DNA of 34,899 nucleotides. Source: Burkholderiales bacterium. GTDB taxonomy: Bacteria; Pseudomonadota; Gammaproteobacteria; Burkholderiales; Usitatibacteraceae. The stretch spans positions 1-34,899 of the forward strand of contig JANYBL010000053.1 in assembly GCA_025360815.1 (NCBI GenBank), written 5' to 3'. The notes beneath the pieces were generated by a model. It saw nothing but the letters and a program-made list of their open reading frames with translations, was not told the origin of the DNA and made no database searches. Shown here in pieces: positions 8,669 through 17,025 of the stretch. Both the position numbers and the translations under genes were made by a program. How positions within the stretch are numbered: position 1 is the stretch's first letter; the number at the start of each line of letters is the position of its first letter.

Positions 8669-9655
8669 TCAAGCACCTGCGGATCCCACCCCAAGCTTGG
8701 GCGCGAATTTGGGTACAACCACCGTTACCAATCCCGCCCCCACAATCATCGCGCCACCCACCCAATCTTGCAGCCGCGAAACTTCGTTTGCCAAATAATG
8801 CGCGGCGACCGCGGCAACCACTAGCTCGAATAATAGAATCACCGCTGCATGATTTGCGGTCAGTTTGCTTAAGCCAAATTGCAGCGCAACGCTGGTGGAA
8901 ATGAGGATCACGCCAACGATAATGATGAGCAGCGTATGCGGTGCCGCGAGCGAGGCCCATTCATTTAAGTTTGGTCCCAAAAACAATGCCACGGGCAGCG
9001 AAACGATGAAAACGCCCATCGCACCGGCCAACGATTTCGCCTCCGGCGATATGTGATCGGCACCTTTCACCAACACATTGCATAGCGCAAACATGAACCC
9101 TGCCGAAAGTCCCAGCCATTCGTAGCCGTTCCGCGGTGCGGGGAGCCCCAGCTCGGGACGCCATAGCATCACGACCGCACCAGCCATCGCCAGCGCCATG
9201 GTTGCGTAGCCTGCGAGGGTCAATTTCTCTCGTAAAATCCATCGTGCCAGCGGTACGGTCCACAGCGGTGCCAAATAAAAAAGCAGCACAATTCGTAGCA
9301 CTTCAGCCTCCATGATGGCGACCAAATAAGACACATTCGACACCCCGATGGAGAGCCCAATCCCTAGCATCCACGCGGTGTTCCGACTGTTTTCTGTGTT
9401 GGAAAAAGCCGGAAATTCGCGCCAAGCGCGTCTGAAGACAATGCCGCCCACTGTAATCGACACGATATAAGTTAGCACCGTGGCAACCGGCGCTACCAAG
9501 CCATTGGCCTGCATGATGCGGTACGGATACCAGAGAATGCCCCACGACGTCGCGCCAATCAACAGCGCAAGAATTGGTTGGTACGTAGAGGTTGAATTTG
9601 ATGCGGAATGTGAAGAAGGAAGCGCAGACACGAGTGAGCCTTTATAATGAGCCAT
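8669..9655 (-). CDS. DMT superfamily transporter (EamA domain)
   Basis: About 328 residues with ten predicted membrane helices in two EamA repeats, the layout of drug/metabolite exporters. Repeat one starts with ILALLIGATSWGILWYPYR and ends with a P-L-W-T-V-P-L-A helix and WILREKLT; repeat two begins near NGYEWLGLSAGF and ends with ELVVAAVAAHYLANE, the usual EamA repeat ends. The substrate is unknown. Starts are ambiguous: the frame is open from a TTG at 9685, with ATGs at 9667, 9658 and 9655, and none has a clear ribosome binding site. It is divergent from dapD and converges on psd. Confidence 0.85.
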   Translation of the reverse strand: MAHYKGSLVSALPSSHSASNSTSTYQPILALLIGATSWGILWYPYRIMQANGLVAPVATVLTYIVSITVGGIVFRRAWREFPAFSNTENSRNTAWMLGIGLSIGVSNVSYLVAIMEAEVLRIVLLFYLAPLWTVPLARWILREKLTLAGYATMALAMAGAVVMLWRPELGLPAPRNGYEWLGLSAGFMFALCNVLVKGADHISPEAKSLAGAMGVFIVSLPVALFLGPNLNEWASLAAPHTLLIIIVGVILISTSVALQFGLSKLTANHAAVILLFELVVAAVAAHYLANEVSRLQDWVGGAMIVGAGLVTVVVPKFAPKLGVGSAGA

Positions 9656-9732
9656 CATTCTAACCATTCGGGTCCGCAGCAACAAACTGCATCAACGGAT
9701 CGCGTCAACAATAACCATGAAACAGACAGCAT

Positions 9733-10566
9733 ATGACCAACGATGAATTAAAAATGGTGATTGACAGCGCTTGGGAAGACCGCGCCAATTTAAACCCTAA
9801 CACCGATAACAATCATCTGCGCCAAGCGGTTGAGCACACCATCCAACAACTCGATTCCGGCCTGCTGCGCGTTGCTGAAAAAATCAACGGCGAATGGTTC
9901 ACCCATCAGTGGGCCAAAAAGGCCGTACTGCTTTCGTTTCGTCTTAACGACAATCAAGTGATGGCCGACTCTGCGCAACCTACCGTTGCGTATTTCGACA
10001 AAGTACCGACCAAATTTGCCAGCTACAGCGACGCCGATTTTAAAGCGGGCGGCTTCCGCGTAGTCCCCCCAGCTGTCGCGCGGCGCGGCGCGTTCATCGC
10101 CAAAAATGTCGTGCTGATGCCGTCGTATGTGAACATTGGCGCGTATGTTGATGAAGGCACGATGGTTGATACTTGGGCGACAGTCGGTTCTTGTGCGCAG
10201 ATTGGAAAGAACGTGCACCTGAGTGGTGGCGTGGGCATTGGCGGTGTGTTGGAGCCGTTGCAAGCGAACCCGACCATCATCGAAGATAATTGCTTTGTCG
10301 GCGCGCGTTCTGAAGTGGTGGAAGGCGTGATCGTCGGCGAGGGTTCGGTCATTTCGATGGGTGTGTTTATCGGCCAATCGACTAAAATTTATAATCGTGC
10401 GACTGGCGAGATAAGCTACGGTAAAGTGCCGCCATATTCAGTGGTAGTGGCGGGCAGCTTGCCGTCTGCAGACGGAAAATACAGTTTGAATTGCGCGGTA
10501 ATTGTGAAGCAGGTGGATGCGCAGACGCGGTCTAAAACCAGCATTAATGATTTGTTAAGAGCATAA
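9733..10566 (+). CDS. dapD: 2,3,4,5-tetrahydropyridine-2,6-dicarboxylate N-succinyltransferase
   Basis: A 277-residue cytoplasmic enzyme of the succinylase branch of lysine and meso-diaminopimelate synthesis; it succinylates tetrahydrodipicolinate using succinyl-CoA. The N-terminal helical domain contains IQQLDSG and FDKVPTKF. The C-terminal left-handed beta helix has hexapeptide repeats with [35 protein letters not shown] and [14 protein letters not shown], all typical of DapD trimers. The length is standard. It is followed by pilU after 60 nt. No other dap gene (dapC, dapE) is in the window. Confidence 0.97.
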   Translation: MTNDELKMVIDSAWEDRANLNPNTDNNHLRQAVEHTIQQLDSGLLRVAEKINGEWFTHQWAKKAVLLSFRLNDNQVMADSAQPTVAYFDKVPTKFASYSDADFKAGGFRVVPPAVARRGAFIAKNVVLMPSYVNIGAYVDEGTMVDTWATVGSCAQIGKNVHLSGGVGIGGVLEPLQANPTIIEDNCFVGARSEVVEGVIVGEGSVISMGVFIGQSTKIYNRATGEISYGKVPPYSVVVAGSLPSADGKYSLNCAVIVKQVDAQTRSKTSINDLLRA

Positions 10567-10626
10567 TTTTTAACGATTTTTCAATACCAATACCCCACTT
10601 GTAAAGCCAACAAGGAGAAAAATAGC

Positions 10627-11769
10627 ATGGTGATTCTCGAAAAATTATTCCGCTTAATGGCTGAGAAAAACGCATCAGATATTTTTGTCTCGGCAGGGGC
10701 GGCGATCCATATCAAAATCAACGGCAATTCGATGCCAATCAATCCGCAATTGATGACGCCCGAAGATTGCAAACGGGTTTGCTATGAAATATTAAAGCCG
10801 AATCAAATTGAAAAATTTGAAAAAGAGTTGGAGTTAAATTTTTCTTATCCAATCATCGGCATCGGCAATTTTCGCGTCAACATGATGATGCAAAAGGCCA
10901 GTGTTGCTGCGGTGGTGCGCTTCATTAGCAACCAGGTGCCGCCGTTTGAAACGCTGGAACTGCCCAACGTCCTGCGTCAAGTGATTATGGAAAAACGTGG
11001 ACTGGTGCTGGTGGTGGGCGCGACGGGTTCCGGTAAATCGACGTCGCTGGCGGCGATGATTGATTTTCGCAATCAAATGAAAACTGGCCATATCTTGACG
11101 TTTGAAGATCCAGTCGAGTTTATGTTCACTTCGAAAAAATCAGTCATCAATCAGCGGGAAATCGGCACTGACTCCCATTCGTTTCACGACGCGATGCGCA
11201 ACGCATTGCGTCAAGCGCCGGATTGCATTTTGGTCGGCGAGATTCGCGATATTGAAACCATGAAAATGGCGATGATGTATTCGCTTTCCGGCCATCTGTG
11301 TTTGGCTACACTGCATGCCAACAATAGCTACCATGCGTTGAATCGAATTATCAATTTTTTCCCACTCGAACAGCGCGCCGTGCTGCTCGGCGATTTGGCT
11401 GTCGCGCTGCGTTGCATCATGTCACAGCGATTGGTGAAAAACGTCGAGGGCACACGCACGCCCACGGTAGAGATTTTGATGAATACGCAAAATATTGCCG
11501 ATCTGGTTGAGGAAGGGCGGGTATCGGAGATCAAAGAGGCGATGGAAAAATCGCTCACGCCGGGCTCGCAAACCTTTGAACAAGATTTATTCCGCCTAAT
11601 TAAAGCCGGAAAAATTTCAGTTGAAGAAGGCATGTTAAATGCCGATTCGGCCACTAACCTATCGCTGCTCGTCGGCAATAGCGGCATGATGGAATCATTT
11701 AAAGCCAGCGATCTGCCAGCCAGGCCAGGCTTGGGTGGGCCAAATTTTAGCGAATTTAAAATTAGCTAA
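10627..11769 (+). CDS. pilU: Type IV pilus retraction ATPase family, PilU-like
   Basis: A 380-residue hexameric motor ATPase of the PilT/PilU group that helps retract type IV pili from the inner-membrane base. The N-terminal PAS-like domain covers about residues 1-105. The Walker A motif GATGSGKST is at 131-139, the Asp box ILTFEDPVEF at 155-164, Walker B DCILVGEIRD at 199-208, and the His box HLCLATLHANN at 223-233. The length of about 380 and the extra C-terminal tail favour PilU over PilT (about 345). AAGGAGAAA precedes the ATG as a good ribosome binding site. It follows dapD by 60 nt, an arrangement I recall from Burkholderiales, where dapE often comes next; here dapE is missing. No pilT or other pilus gene is near. 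Confidence 0.9.
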   Translation: MVILEKLFRLMAEKNASDIFVSAGAAIHIKINGNSMPINPQLMTPEDCKRVCYEILKPNQIEKFEKELELNFSYPIIGIGNFRVNMMMQKASVAAVVRFISNQVPPFETLELPNVLRQVIMEKRGLVLVVGATGSGKSTSLAAMIDFRNQMKTGHILTFEDPVEFMFTSKKSVINQREIGTDSHSFHDAMRNALRQAPDCILVGEIRDIETMKMAMMYSLSGHLCLATLHANNSYHALNRIINFFPLEQRAVLLGDLAVALRCIMSQRLVKNVEGTRTPTVEILMNTQNIADLVEEGRVSEIKEAMEKSLTPGSQTFEQDLFRLIKAGKISVEEGMLNADSATNLSLLVGNSGMMESFKASDLPARPGLGGPNFSEFKIS

Positions 11770-12092
11770 GGATATAGTCGATATTGTCGTCTCGCTTGTT
11801 GCTGCCATTGTTCTTTCAGAACGCTAGCACTGGCGCGGCTTTCAAGGCGTTTCCAATATTATTCACCGCATTTCTGTACGTCGTGCCAAGCGCCAAATCC
11901 TAGATGCGCCGTCCGTGCGGTAGCGTCTCGTCCGCTAAATTGGTGGCGAAGCGTTAATCTCAGTAATCGCGATAACAGGCACGAAGAGCGTGTCGTTCCC
12001 GATTAGGTTGGCTCTCCAGCTGCCCGTTATTTCTTATCCTTTCGCTAGGTCGTCGCTTGATGACTGTTTATTGTTTGTCCCGGAGGTTCAAC
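11770..12092. other. Intergenic region downstream of pilU
   Basis: About 320 bases without a supportable gene. It contains repeat copy A (11819-11843), and the ribosome binding site GGAGG at 12082-12086 of the following gene. No U-run terminator was found after pilU. Confidence 0.6.
11819..11843 (+). repeat. Dispersed TAGCACTGGY hairpin element, copy A
   Basis: GAA, CGC, loop TAGCACTGGC, GCG, GCT, TTC: inner stem CGC/GCG and a partial outer stem GAA/TTC. It lies 50 nt after the pilU stop, on the same strand. Confidence 0.75.
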
Positions 12093-12701
12093 ATGCAACG
12101 ACGCATTCCCCACATCATCACAACGATCACGCTGGCGTTTGCAGCCACCGTGCCGACATCTGCCAATTTGGCCTACGCTGACAAGCCCGAATGGGCTGGG
12201 CAAAAGGAGGGCAGGGAAGGAAAGGAAGGTAAGGAAAATAAGCACGAGGGCAAGCACGAGAAAAAGGAGAAAAAAGAAAAAGGGGGAAATGACGAAGGAC
12301 GTTCAGAGCGCGGCCGCGACGGTCAGGATGACAGAGACGGTAGAGAAGGTAGAGGGGGACACCGCGATAGAGATGAAGATCGCCATGGCGACCATTATTT
12401 TACCGAACAACATCGCGTCGTAATCCGTGAATATTACGCTGAGCAATATCGCGAAAAGCGCTGCCCGCCCGGCTTGGCTAAAAAGAACAATGGCTGCTTG
12501 CCGCCCGGACAAGCCAAGAAATGGTTTGTCGGCAGGCCAATCCCGCGCGACGTCATCTACTATGAAGTGCCGCAACCGGTGGTGATCCGCCTCGGCCCAC
12601 CTCCCTCCGGTCAGCGCTATGTTCGTGTGGCATCCGATATTTTGCTGATCGCAATTGGAAGCGGTATCGTGCTCGATGCAATTAATGATTTAAATCGGTA
12701 A
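12093..12701 (+). CDS. CigR/RcnB-like exported protein with charged low-complexity region
   Basis: A 202-residue protein. Residues 1-29 are a Sec signal ending in ANLAYA before DKPEW. Residues 30-107 are a low-complexity stretch of Lys, Glu, Gly, Arg and Asp. The C-terminal domain has the pattern CPPGLAKK-N-GCLPPGQAKKW and then a hydrophobic end YVRVASDILLIAIGSG, which I associate with the RcnB family and with CigR, an anti-virulence protein in Salmonella; a role in metal homeostasis or in the envelope is only inference here. GGAGG at 12082-12086 fixes the ATG at 12093; an in-frame ATG at 12057 would add 12 residues without a binding site. The C-terminal hydrophobic segment could insert in a membrane. 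Confidence 0.8.
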   Translation: MQRRIPHIITTITLAFAATVPTSANLAYADKPEWAGQKEGREGKEGKENKHEGKHEKKEKKEKGGNDEGRSERGRDGQDDRDGREGRGGHRDRDEDRHGDHYFTEQHRVVIREYYAEQYREKRCPPGLAKKNNGCLPPGQAKKWFVGRPIPRDVIYYEVPQPVVIRLGPPPSGQRYVRVASDILLIAIGSGIVLDAINDLNR

Positions 12702-12712
12702 CGCCGTTTTGG

Positions 12713-12739
12713 GCATCCGTCCGTGTAACGGGTGGATGC
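12713..12739 (+). terminator. Imperfect hairpin after the CigR-like gene
   Basis: GCATCC and GGATGC pair around a second stem CCGT/ACGG with loop GTA. It lies 11 nt after the stop. There is no T-run, so a terminator role is uncertain. Confidence 0.4.
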
Positions 12740-12837
12740 TTCGAAAGGTAGGCTAGACGACTGGCTTTAAGCTTAGCAACTCGGGCAAGCATATTTTTGG
12801 TTACGGGACGTCACATTTAATTTATGATACCGATGCC

Positions 12838-12865
12838 CATCGATATTCAATCGATCGCCAATCGA
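12838..12865 (+). promoter_or_regulatory. Three phased ATCGA repeats before the triple-TonB_C gene
   Basis: CATCGA at 12838, CAATCGA at 12848 and CAATCGA at 12859 recur every 10-11 bases, i.e. on the same face of the helix, just upstream of the ATG at 12880. They may bind a regulator. Confidence 0.35.
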
Positions 12866-12879
12866 CAGAACAGGATTAA

Positions 12880-14940
12880 ATGAAAAATTCACTACGGCTC
12901 GTTGGTAACCGTTATCCTGCTGCCGAGCTTTGTCTAACGTTTTTTGCGGCCCTCACATTTTCTCTTGCGTCCGTATGGGCTTATGCGGAACCGACTAAAT
13001 TAATGACACTGCAAACTGTCGACGTTGACGGAAAAAGCACGAAAATTATTGAAGAAACTGATTCTCCAGGCACCGTTGCGAAGTCGATTTCGATCGGTGA
13101 AGAAATTAGGCTGTCGAAGATTTTAACCTCTGCAAAGACAGTGATTACTGTCCGTTCTCTCAACCATAATGTGATCCAATTAAACGGGGAGAGCCAGATT
13201 ACAGCGCCAATCGTGCATCGTGCAGGAGAGCGCTACAATCTAAAGCGAGGCAGCGCAGACTTTGATGTGACGGCGCCACTTAGTTTTTTTCAAGTGGAGA
13301 TTGATTCGGTCACGGTCAGTGCCCGGGACGCAAAATTCCACCTTGAACGTGTCGCAGGCGCCGATGGCGACGTCATACATGTTGATGTACTTCGCGGCGA
13401 AGTTTCTGTAGCTCGCCCTTTTGAAATTAACATTGCCAATGTTGCTGCCAAGCCAATTGTTGATATGAGCGAGTCATTGGCAATTACGCAAAGCGGCGCA
13501 TCAAATAGCCAATTCAGTAGCAAAAGGCCCACGCTAATTAAGTTTGAAAGCACCAACGCGGCAGAATTATTTTTTAAAAATTCTGTAGGCGTAGCTGTCA
13601 AATCAACCGAGCCGGACAAAATTCGCGATGCGCTCCTATCACGTGCCAGCTTTTTTTCCGGGTTGAATAAACATAAAGAAGCAATTGAAAGCCTAAATAG
13701 TGCCCGTCAATTTACGGTTAGCAATAATTATGCCCTGTACTCGATCATGATCAAATTGGGAAAGGAATATTCGTCGCTTGGAGATGCGTCAACCGCACTT
13801 CCTTATTTTGAGAACGCATTGTTTTTAGCTGAGAACGGCTACAGCGGGAGCGCAACACCGCTTTATCGCTTGTTGGCAGACTCATATACGAAACTACAAG
13901 ACGCTCCTGCCGCAGCGCGCTATTCGGCATTTGCAGAAGCATCCTCATTTAAAACTTCGAAAACTTCGCTAAATACTTATAAATTCCCAAGCGTTTTGAA
14001 ACGCCCACCCCCTGAATTTCCGACGAGCATGCGCAAACGAGGCTTGGATGGCGAAGTCGTACTAAAGGGAGTAATAACACCGGAAGGGAAATACGAATAT
14101 ATTCAAGTAACAAAAGCAGCGCATCCGGCCTTTGAAAAAGCGGCTGTAAGTGCTATGTTTGGAATCAGTATTGAACCAGCAACTCTTGATGGGAAACCTA
14201 TTCCGCAAGTAGCGCAAGTACCATTTAATTTTCTACTCACAGACGTTGGCAGATATGCCCGACCGGAAGTAGATCCAGATCGATCAGCGTACTACTTTCC
14301 CAAAGCACTACCCGAACAATATGATTTTGCGCCTGTCGTCCGTATCCTCTCCCTGCCAACATACCCTTATGACTTGGCGCTTGATGATCAGACTGGGAGC
14401 GCCGTCGTAACCGTAACGATTGATGCCACTGGCGAAGTCCGTGATGCAAAAGTCGTCGAGGCAAGCCAACCCGCTTTTGGCGAATCGTTAAAAGCGATGA
14501 TTCAAAATTGGAAGATTGAACCCGCGCTTAAAAATGGAAGGCCCATTTCGGTTCAGTTCAAGCATAAACATCGATTCAATTCGGAAGAGTGGAGCAATAT
14601 TATTAACAAGGAAACAAGCGCGCTAAAAACGAATATAAAATCTCACCCCGAGCGTATTTTCAGTTTTGACCAGCTCGATTCAGTTCCAAAATTGCTTTAT
14701 CAACCACAGCCCGTTGACACCCGTTCTGCCAGCGCTGTTAGCGCTACACCCGATAAAATTAAAATTGAATTTTTTATAGACCGCGAAGGCAGTGTTCAAC
14801 TACCGCGCACCATTAGCGCAACCAATACTGACTTAGCATGGTCCATCATGACGGTGATGAACCGATGGATATTTGAAGTGCCAAAAGTGAAGGGCGAACC
14901 AGTTTTCGCCAGACGGCAAATGATTTTTGAATATCCATAG
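12880..14940 (+). CDS. Periplasmic protein with FecR-like, TPR and three TonB C-terminal-like domains
   Basis: A 686-residue exported protein with an unusual layout. Residues 1-36 look like a long signal sequence ending in AYA. Residues about 65-185 resemble a FecR-type beta domain (ITVRSLNHNVIQLNGES, then LRGEVSVAR). Residues about 245-355 hold tetratricopeptide-like helices. Then come three TonB_C-like units: about 372-453 (PPPEFPTSMRKRGLDGEVVL to PFNF), 488-566 (LPTYPYDLALDDQTGSAVV to KHRF), and 600-686 (a weaker copy with IEFFIDREGSV and MNRWIFEVP). There is no N-terminal TonB transmembrane anchor with a proline-rich linker and no ExbBD nearby, so it is not a standard TonB. A role in envelope protein interaction or energy-independent scaffolding is only a guess. 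Codon use is more AT-rich than that of its neighbours. Confidence 0.75.
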   Translation: MKNSLRLVGNRYPAAELCLTFFAALTFSLASVWAYAEPTKLMTLQTVDVDGKSTKIIEETDSPGTVAKSISIGEEIRLSKILTSAKTVITVRSLNHNVIQLNGESQITAPIVHRAGERYNLKRGSADFDVTAPLSFFQVEIDSVTVSARDAKFHLERVAGADGDVIHVDVLRGEVSVARPFEINIANVAAKPIVDMSESLAITQSGASNSQFSSKRPTLIKFESTNAAELFFKNSVGVAVKSTEPDKIRDALLSRASFFSGLNKHKEAIESLNSARQFTVSNNYALYSIMIKLGKEYSSLGDASTALPYFENALFLAENGYSGSATPLYRLLADSYTKLQDAPAAARYSAFAEASSFKTSKTSLNTYKFPSVLKRPPPEFPTSMRKRGLDGEVVLKGVITPEGKYEYIQVTKAAHPAFEKAAVSAMFGISIEPATLDGKPIPQVAQVPFNFLLTDVGRYARPEVDPDRSAYYFPKALPEQYDFAPVVRILSLPTYPYDLALDDQTGSAVVTVTIDATGEVRDAKVVEASQPAFGESLKAMIQNWKIEPALKNGRPISVQFKHKHRFNSEEWSNIINKETSALKTNIKSHPERIFSFDQLDSVPKLLYQPQPVDTRSASAVSATPDKIKIEFFIDREGSVQLPRTISATNTDLAWSIMTVMNRWIFEVPKVKGEPVFARRQMIFEYP

Positions 14941-14945
14941 TGAGA

Positions 14946-14966
14946 GCGGGCTGACCCCATAAACGC
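14946..14966. repeat. REP-like CTGACCCCAT ... TAAACGC motif, copy 1
   Basis: CTGACCCCAT at 14951-14960 runs directly into AAACGC. The same two blocks recur at 34744-34764 separated by a few more bases. The reverse reading ATGGGGTCAG resembles short extragenic repeats often linked to Y1 (RAYT-type) transposases; this is family knowledge and not proof. It sits 10 nt after a stop codon, between convergent genes. Confidence 0.45.
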
Positions 14967-14992
14967 GCAGGTTTGCCGGATCGTTAGAAATA

Positions 14993-16126
14993 CTACCCAG
15001 CCATCTCAATAAACTTCGCACTCATCAGCATGGCATCTGACCGCCCTACCGGCTCTTTGTACTTCATCAAATGCTGCACCATTTGCAGCGCGGTTTTATC
15101 TGCGGGCGGCAGCTCGATGTCGCTCGTCGCAATCGGCGTGACGCGATCGCCCCAGCGGATCAGATGCGTGCTCAACGTCAGTCCCGCACCAAAGGCGGGG
15201 ATGAGTACGAGGCCATTTGCTTTGACGCGGCCCGCTTCAATCGCCTCGCAAAGCGCGACCGGCGCCGTGGCAGCGCTCATATTGCCGTATTTGTGTACGG
15301 TTAAAAATACTTTATCCATCGGCGCACCAGCGCGTTTAGCCACCGCTTCAATAATGCGCAAATTGGCTTGGTGTGGCACAACGACATCGATATCGTCAAT
15401 CGTCACACCTGCTTTGGCCATCACGGCGATGCTAGCTTCACCCATGCCGGTAACGGCTTTCTTGAAAATTTCTTGCCCGTCAAAATCCCACATCGTGTCG
15501 CCGTATTGCATGCCTTTGTTGACGTAGGCAGCACCTTTACCGCGCACGCGAAGTGTCTGTCGGGCATCGGCGAAGCATTGAAGTTTCTCGGCAATCACGC
15601 CGATGCCGGTTTCACTCTCTGTCGCTTTCAACACAAACGCCGCTGCGCCATCGCCAAAGAGCACTGACACATTGCGGTTATGCCAATCCATGAACTGTGA
15701 AATGACTTCCACGCCGATCACTAATACGTTTTTGGCAGCGCCTGATTTAATCATCGCGTTAGCAGTGGACAGGCCGTAGAGAAAGCTGGTGCAGGCGGTG
15801 TTGATGTCCATCGCTGCCGCGTTTTTGGCGCCGAGTTTGACTTGAATGCCCGACGCGCAGTTCGGCACATGTTCGTCAAATGAGCAGCTGCCGTACAAAA
15901 TCATGTCAAGCTCTTCAGCTTCCATGCCTGCGCAGGCGAGCGCGCGCACCGCCGCCGTATAAGCAAGCGTGATGCCCGGCACATGTGAGATCCGGCGCTC
16001 TTTCATGCCGGTGCGTGAGGTGATCCAATCGTCATCGGTCGGCAAAAAGGTGGCGAGATCGGCGTTGGTTAAAACAGCGGGTGGCAGGCATTTTCCCCAT
16101 CCGACGATTTCGGCGTGGGTTGACAT
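14993..16126 (-). CDS. Beta-ketoacyl-ACP synthase III-like (FabH family) enzyme with extended C-terminus
   Basis: From ATG 16126 this is 377 residues of the thiolase-fold KAS III family, which condense an acyl-CoA with malonyl-ACP. The catalytic triad is complete: Cys112 in INTACTSFLYGL, His252 in VVPHQANLRI and Asn282 in YGNMSAATAP. Cys112 has the same number as in E. coli FabH, which supports this start over ATG 16159 (11 more residues). About 55 residues follow the usual FabH end (after HLIRWGDRV), rich in charged and helical residues. It is alone, not in a fab operon, so it may be a second, specialised FabH copy (for example for secondary metabolite or storage lipids) and not the housekeeping enzyme. 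Confidence 0.87.
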   Translation of the reverse strand: MSTHAEIVGWGKCLPPAVLTNADLATFLPTDDDWITSRTGMKERRISHVPGITLAYTAAVRALACAGMEAEELDMILYGSCSFDEHVPNCASGIQVKLGAKNAAAMDINTACTSFLYGLSTANAMIKSGAAKNVLVIGVEVISQFMDWHNRNVSVLFGDGAAAFVLKATESETGIGVIAEKLQCFADARQTLRVRGKGAAYVNKGMQYGDTMWDFDGQEIFKKAVTGMGEASIAVMAKAGVTIDDIDVVVPHQANLRIIEAVAKRAGAPMDKVFLTVHKYGNMSAATAPVALCEAIEAGRVKANGLVLIPAFGAGLTLSTHLIRWGDRVTPIATSDIELPPADKTALQMVQHLMKYKEPVGRSDAMLMSAKFIEMAG

Positions 16127-16275
16127 CTGCTTGCCCTGATTGGCGGTTTGTTGTGTCATGATATTTTTATGTGATTATTTTAGGTTGACGAATGAGAACG
16201 AGCGGAATAATGAGTTTCCAAGCGCGTTTCGCAAAGTTATATTAAGCGCATTTCTAAGTGAGCGGAACAAATGAC

Positions 16276-16300
16276 AAACTCTAGCACTGGTGAGGATTTT
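16276..16300 (+). repeat. Dispersed TAGCACTGGY hairpin element, copy B
   Basis: AAA, CTC, loop TAGCACTGGT, GAG, GAT, TTT: inner stem CTC/GAG and outer AAA/TTT. It lies between the divergent FabH-like and TesA-like genes. An ATG at 16271 would read through it, which argues for the later start at 16331. Confidence 0.75.
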
Positions 16301-16330
16301 CAGCCGTTTTTGCCCCGAAACGCCCGCCGA

Positions 16331-16924
16331 ATGGCGTGTTTCTTGTTTTTATGCTTTGCGTTATTCGGGTGCAGCAAACCGCCGGCATTGCCTGCGCTTG
16401 ACGCAAATGCGACGGTGTTGGCATTCGGCGATAGCCTCACTTTCGGCACGGGTGCTGCGGTGAATGAATCGTATCCCGCGCAGCTCAAAACGCTCATTTC
16501 ACGCACCGTGATTCCCGCCGGTGTACCAGGCGAGACCTCTGCCGATGGCTTGGCGCGGCTGCCGGGCGCGTTGGATGAGCATCAACCGAAGCTGTTGATT
16601 TTGTGTCATGGTGGCAATGATTTTTTGCAAAAGCTGGGTGACGACAAAGCGGCCGCCAATGTGCGGGCGATGGTGAAGCTGGCGAAAGATCGCGGCATCG
16701 CTGTGGTGCTGATCGCCACGCCCAAGCCCGGACTTTCGCCAACGCCGCCGGATTTTTATGTGGCCATTGCAAAAGAATTTTCGATCCCGGTTGATGATAC
16801 GGTGCTCAAAAAAGTACTGACGGATAGCGATCTGAAATCCGATCTTGTCCATCCGAATGCGAGCGGCTATCGCGTAATTGCAGAAGTGATGGCGAAGCTA
16901 TTGAAAAAAGCGGGGGCAGTTTGA
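16331..16924 (+). CDS. GDSL-family arylesterase / acyl-CoA thioesterase-like lipoprotein (TesA type)
   Basis: A 197-residue SGNH hydrolase, probably a periplasmic lipoprotein. Starting at ATG 16331 the N-terminus is MACFLFLCFALFGC, a hydrophobic segment with a lipobox-like LFGC site. The catalytic blocks are GDSLTFGTG (Ser nucleophile), the Asn in LCHGGNDF, and DLVHPNASGY (Asp and His). This is the TesA/arylesterase subgroup that cleaves short acyl esters, thioesters or lysophospholipids. The frame is open up to ATG 16271, but those extra codons come from repeat copy B, so I prefer 16331. No operon partner is seen. Confidence 0.85.
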   Translation: MACFLFLCFALFGCSKPPALPALDANATVLAFGDSLTFGTGAAVNESYPAQLKTLISRTVIPAGVPGETSADGLARLPGALDEHQPKLLILCHGGNDFLQKLGDDKAAANVRAMVKLAKDRGIAVVLIATPKPGLSPTPPDFYVAIAKEFSIPVDDTVLKKVLTDSDLKSDLVHPNASGYRVIAEVMAKLLKKAGAV

Positions 16925-17025
16925 TTTGCGGGTGCCGATTCTGCAAAAGCCGATCATCAAAAACCGCAAACGAAGTTAAGCGCTGATCGGTAATATTGAA
17001 TTGTCGCCAAACTAACAGCCGCCGC

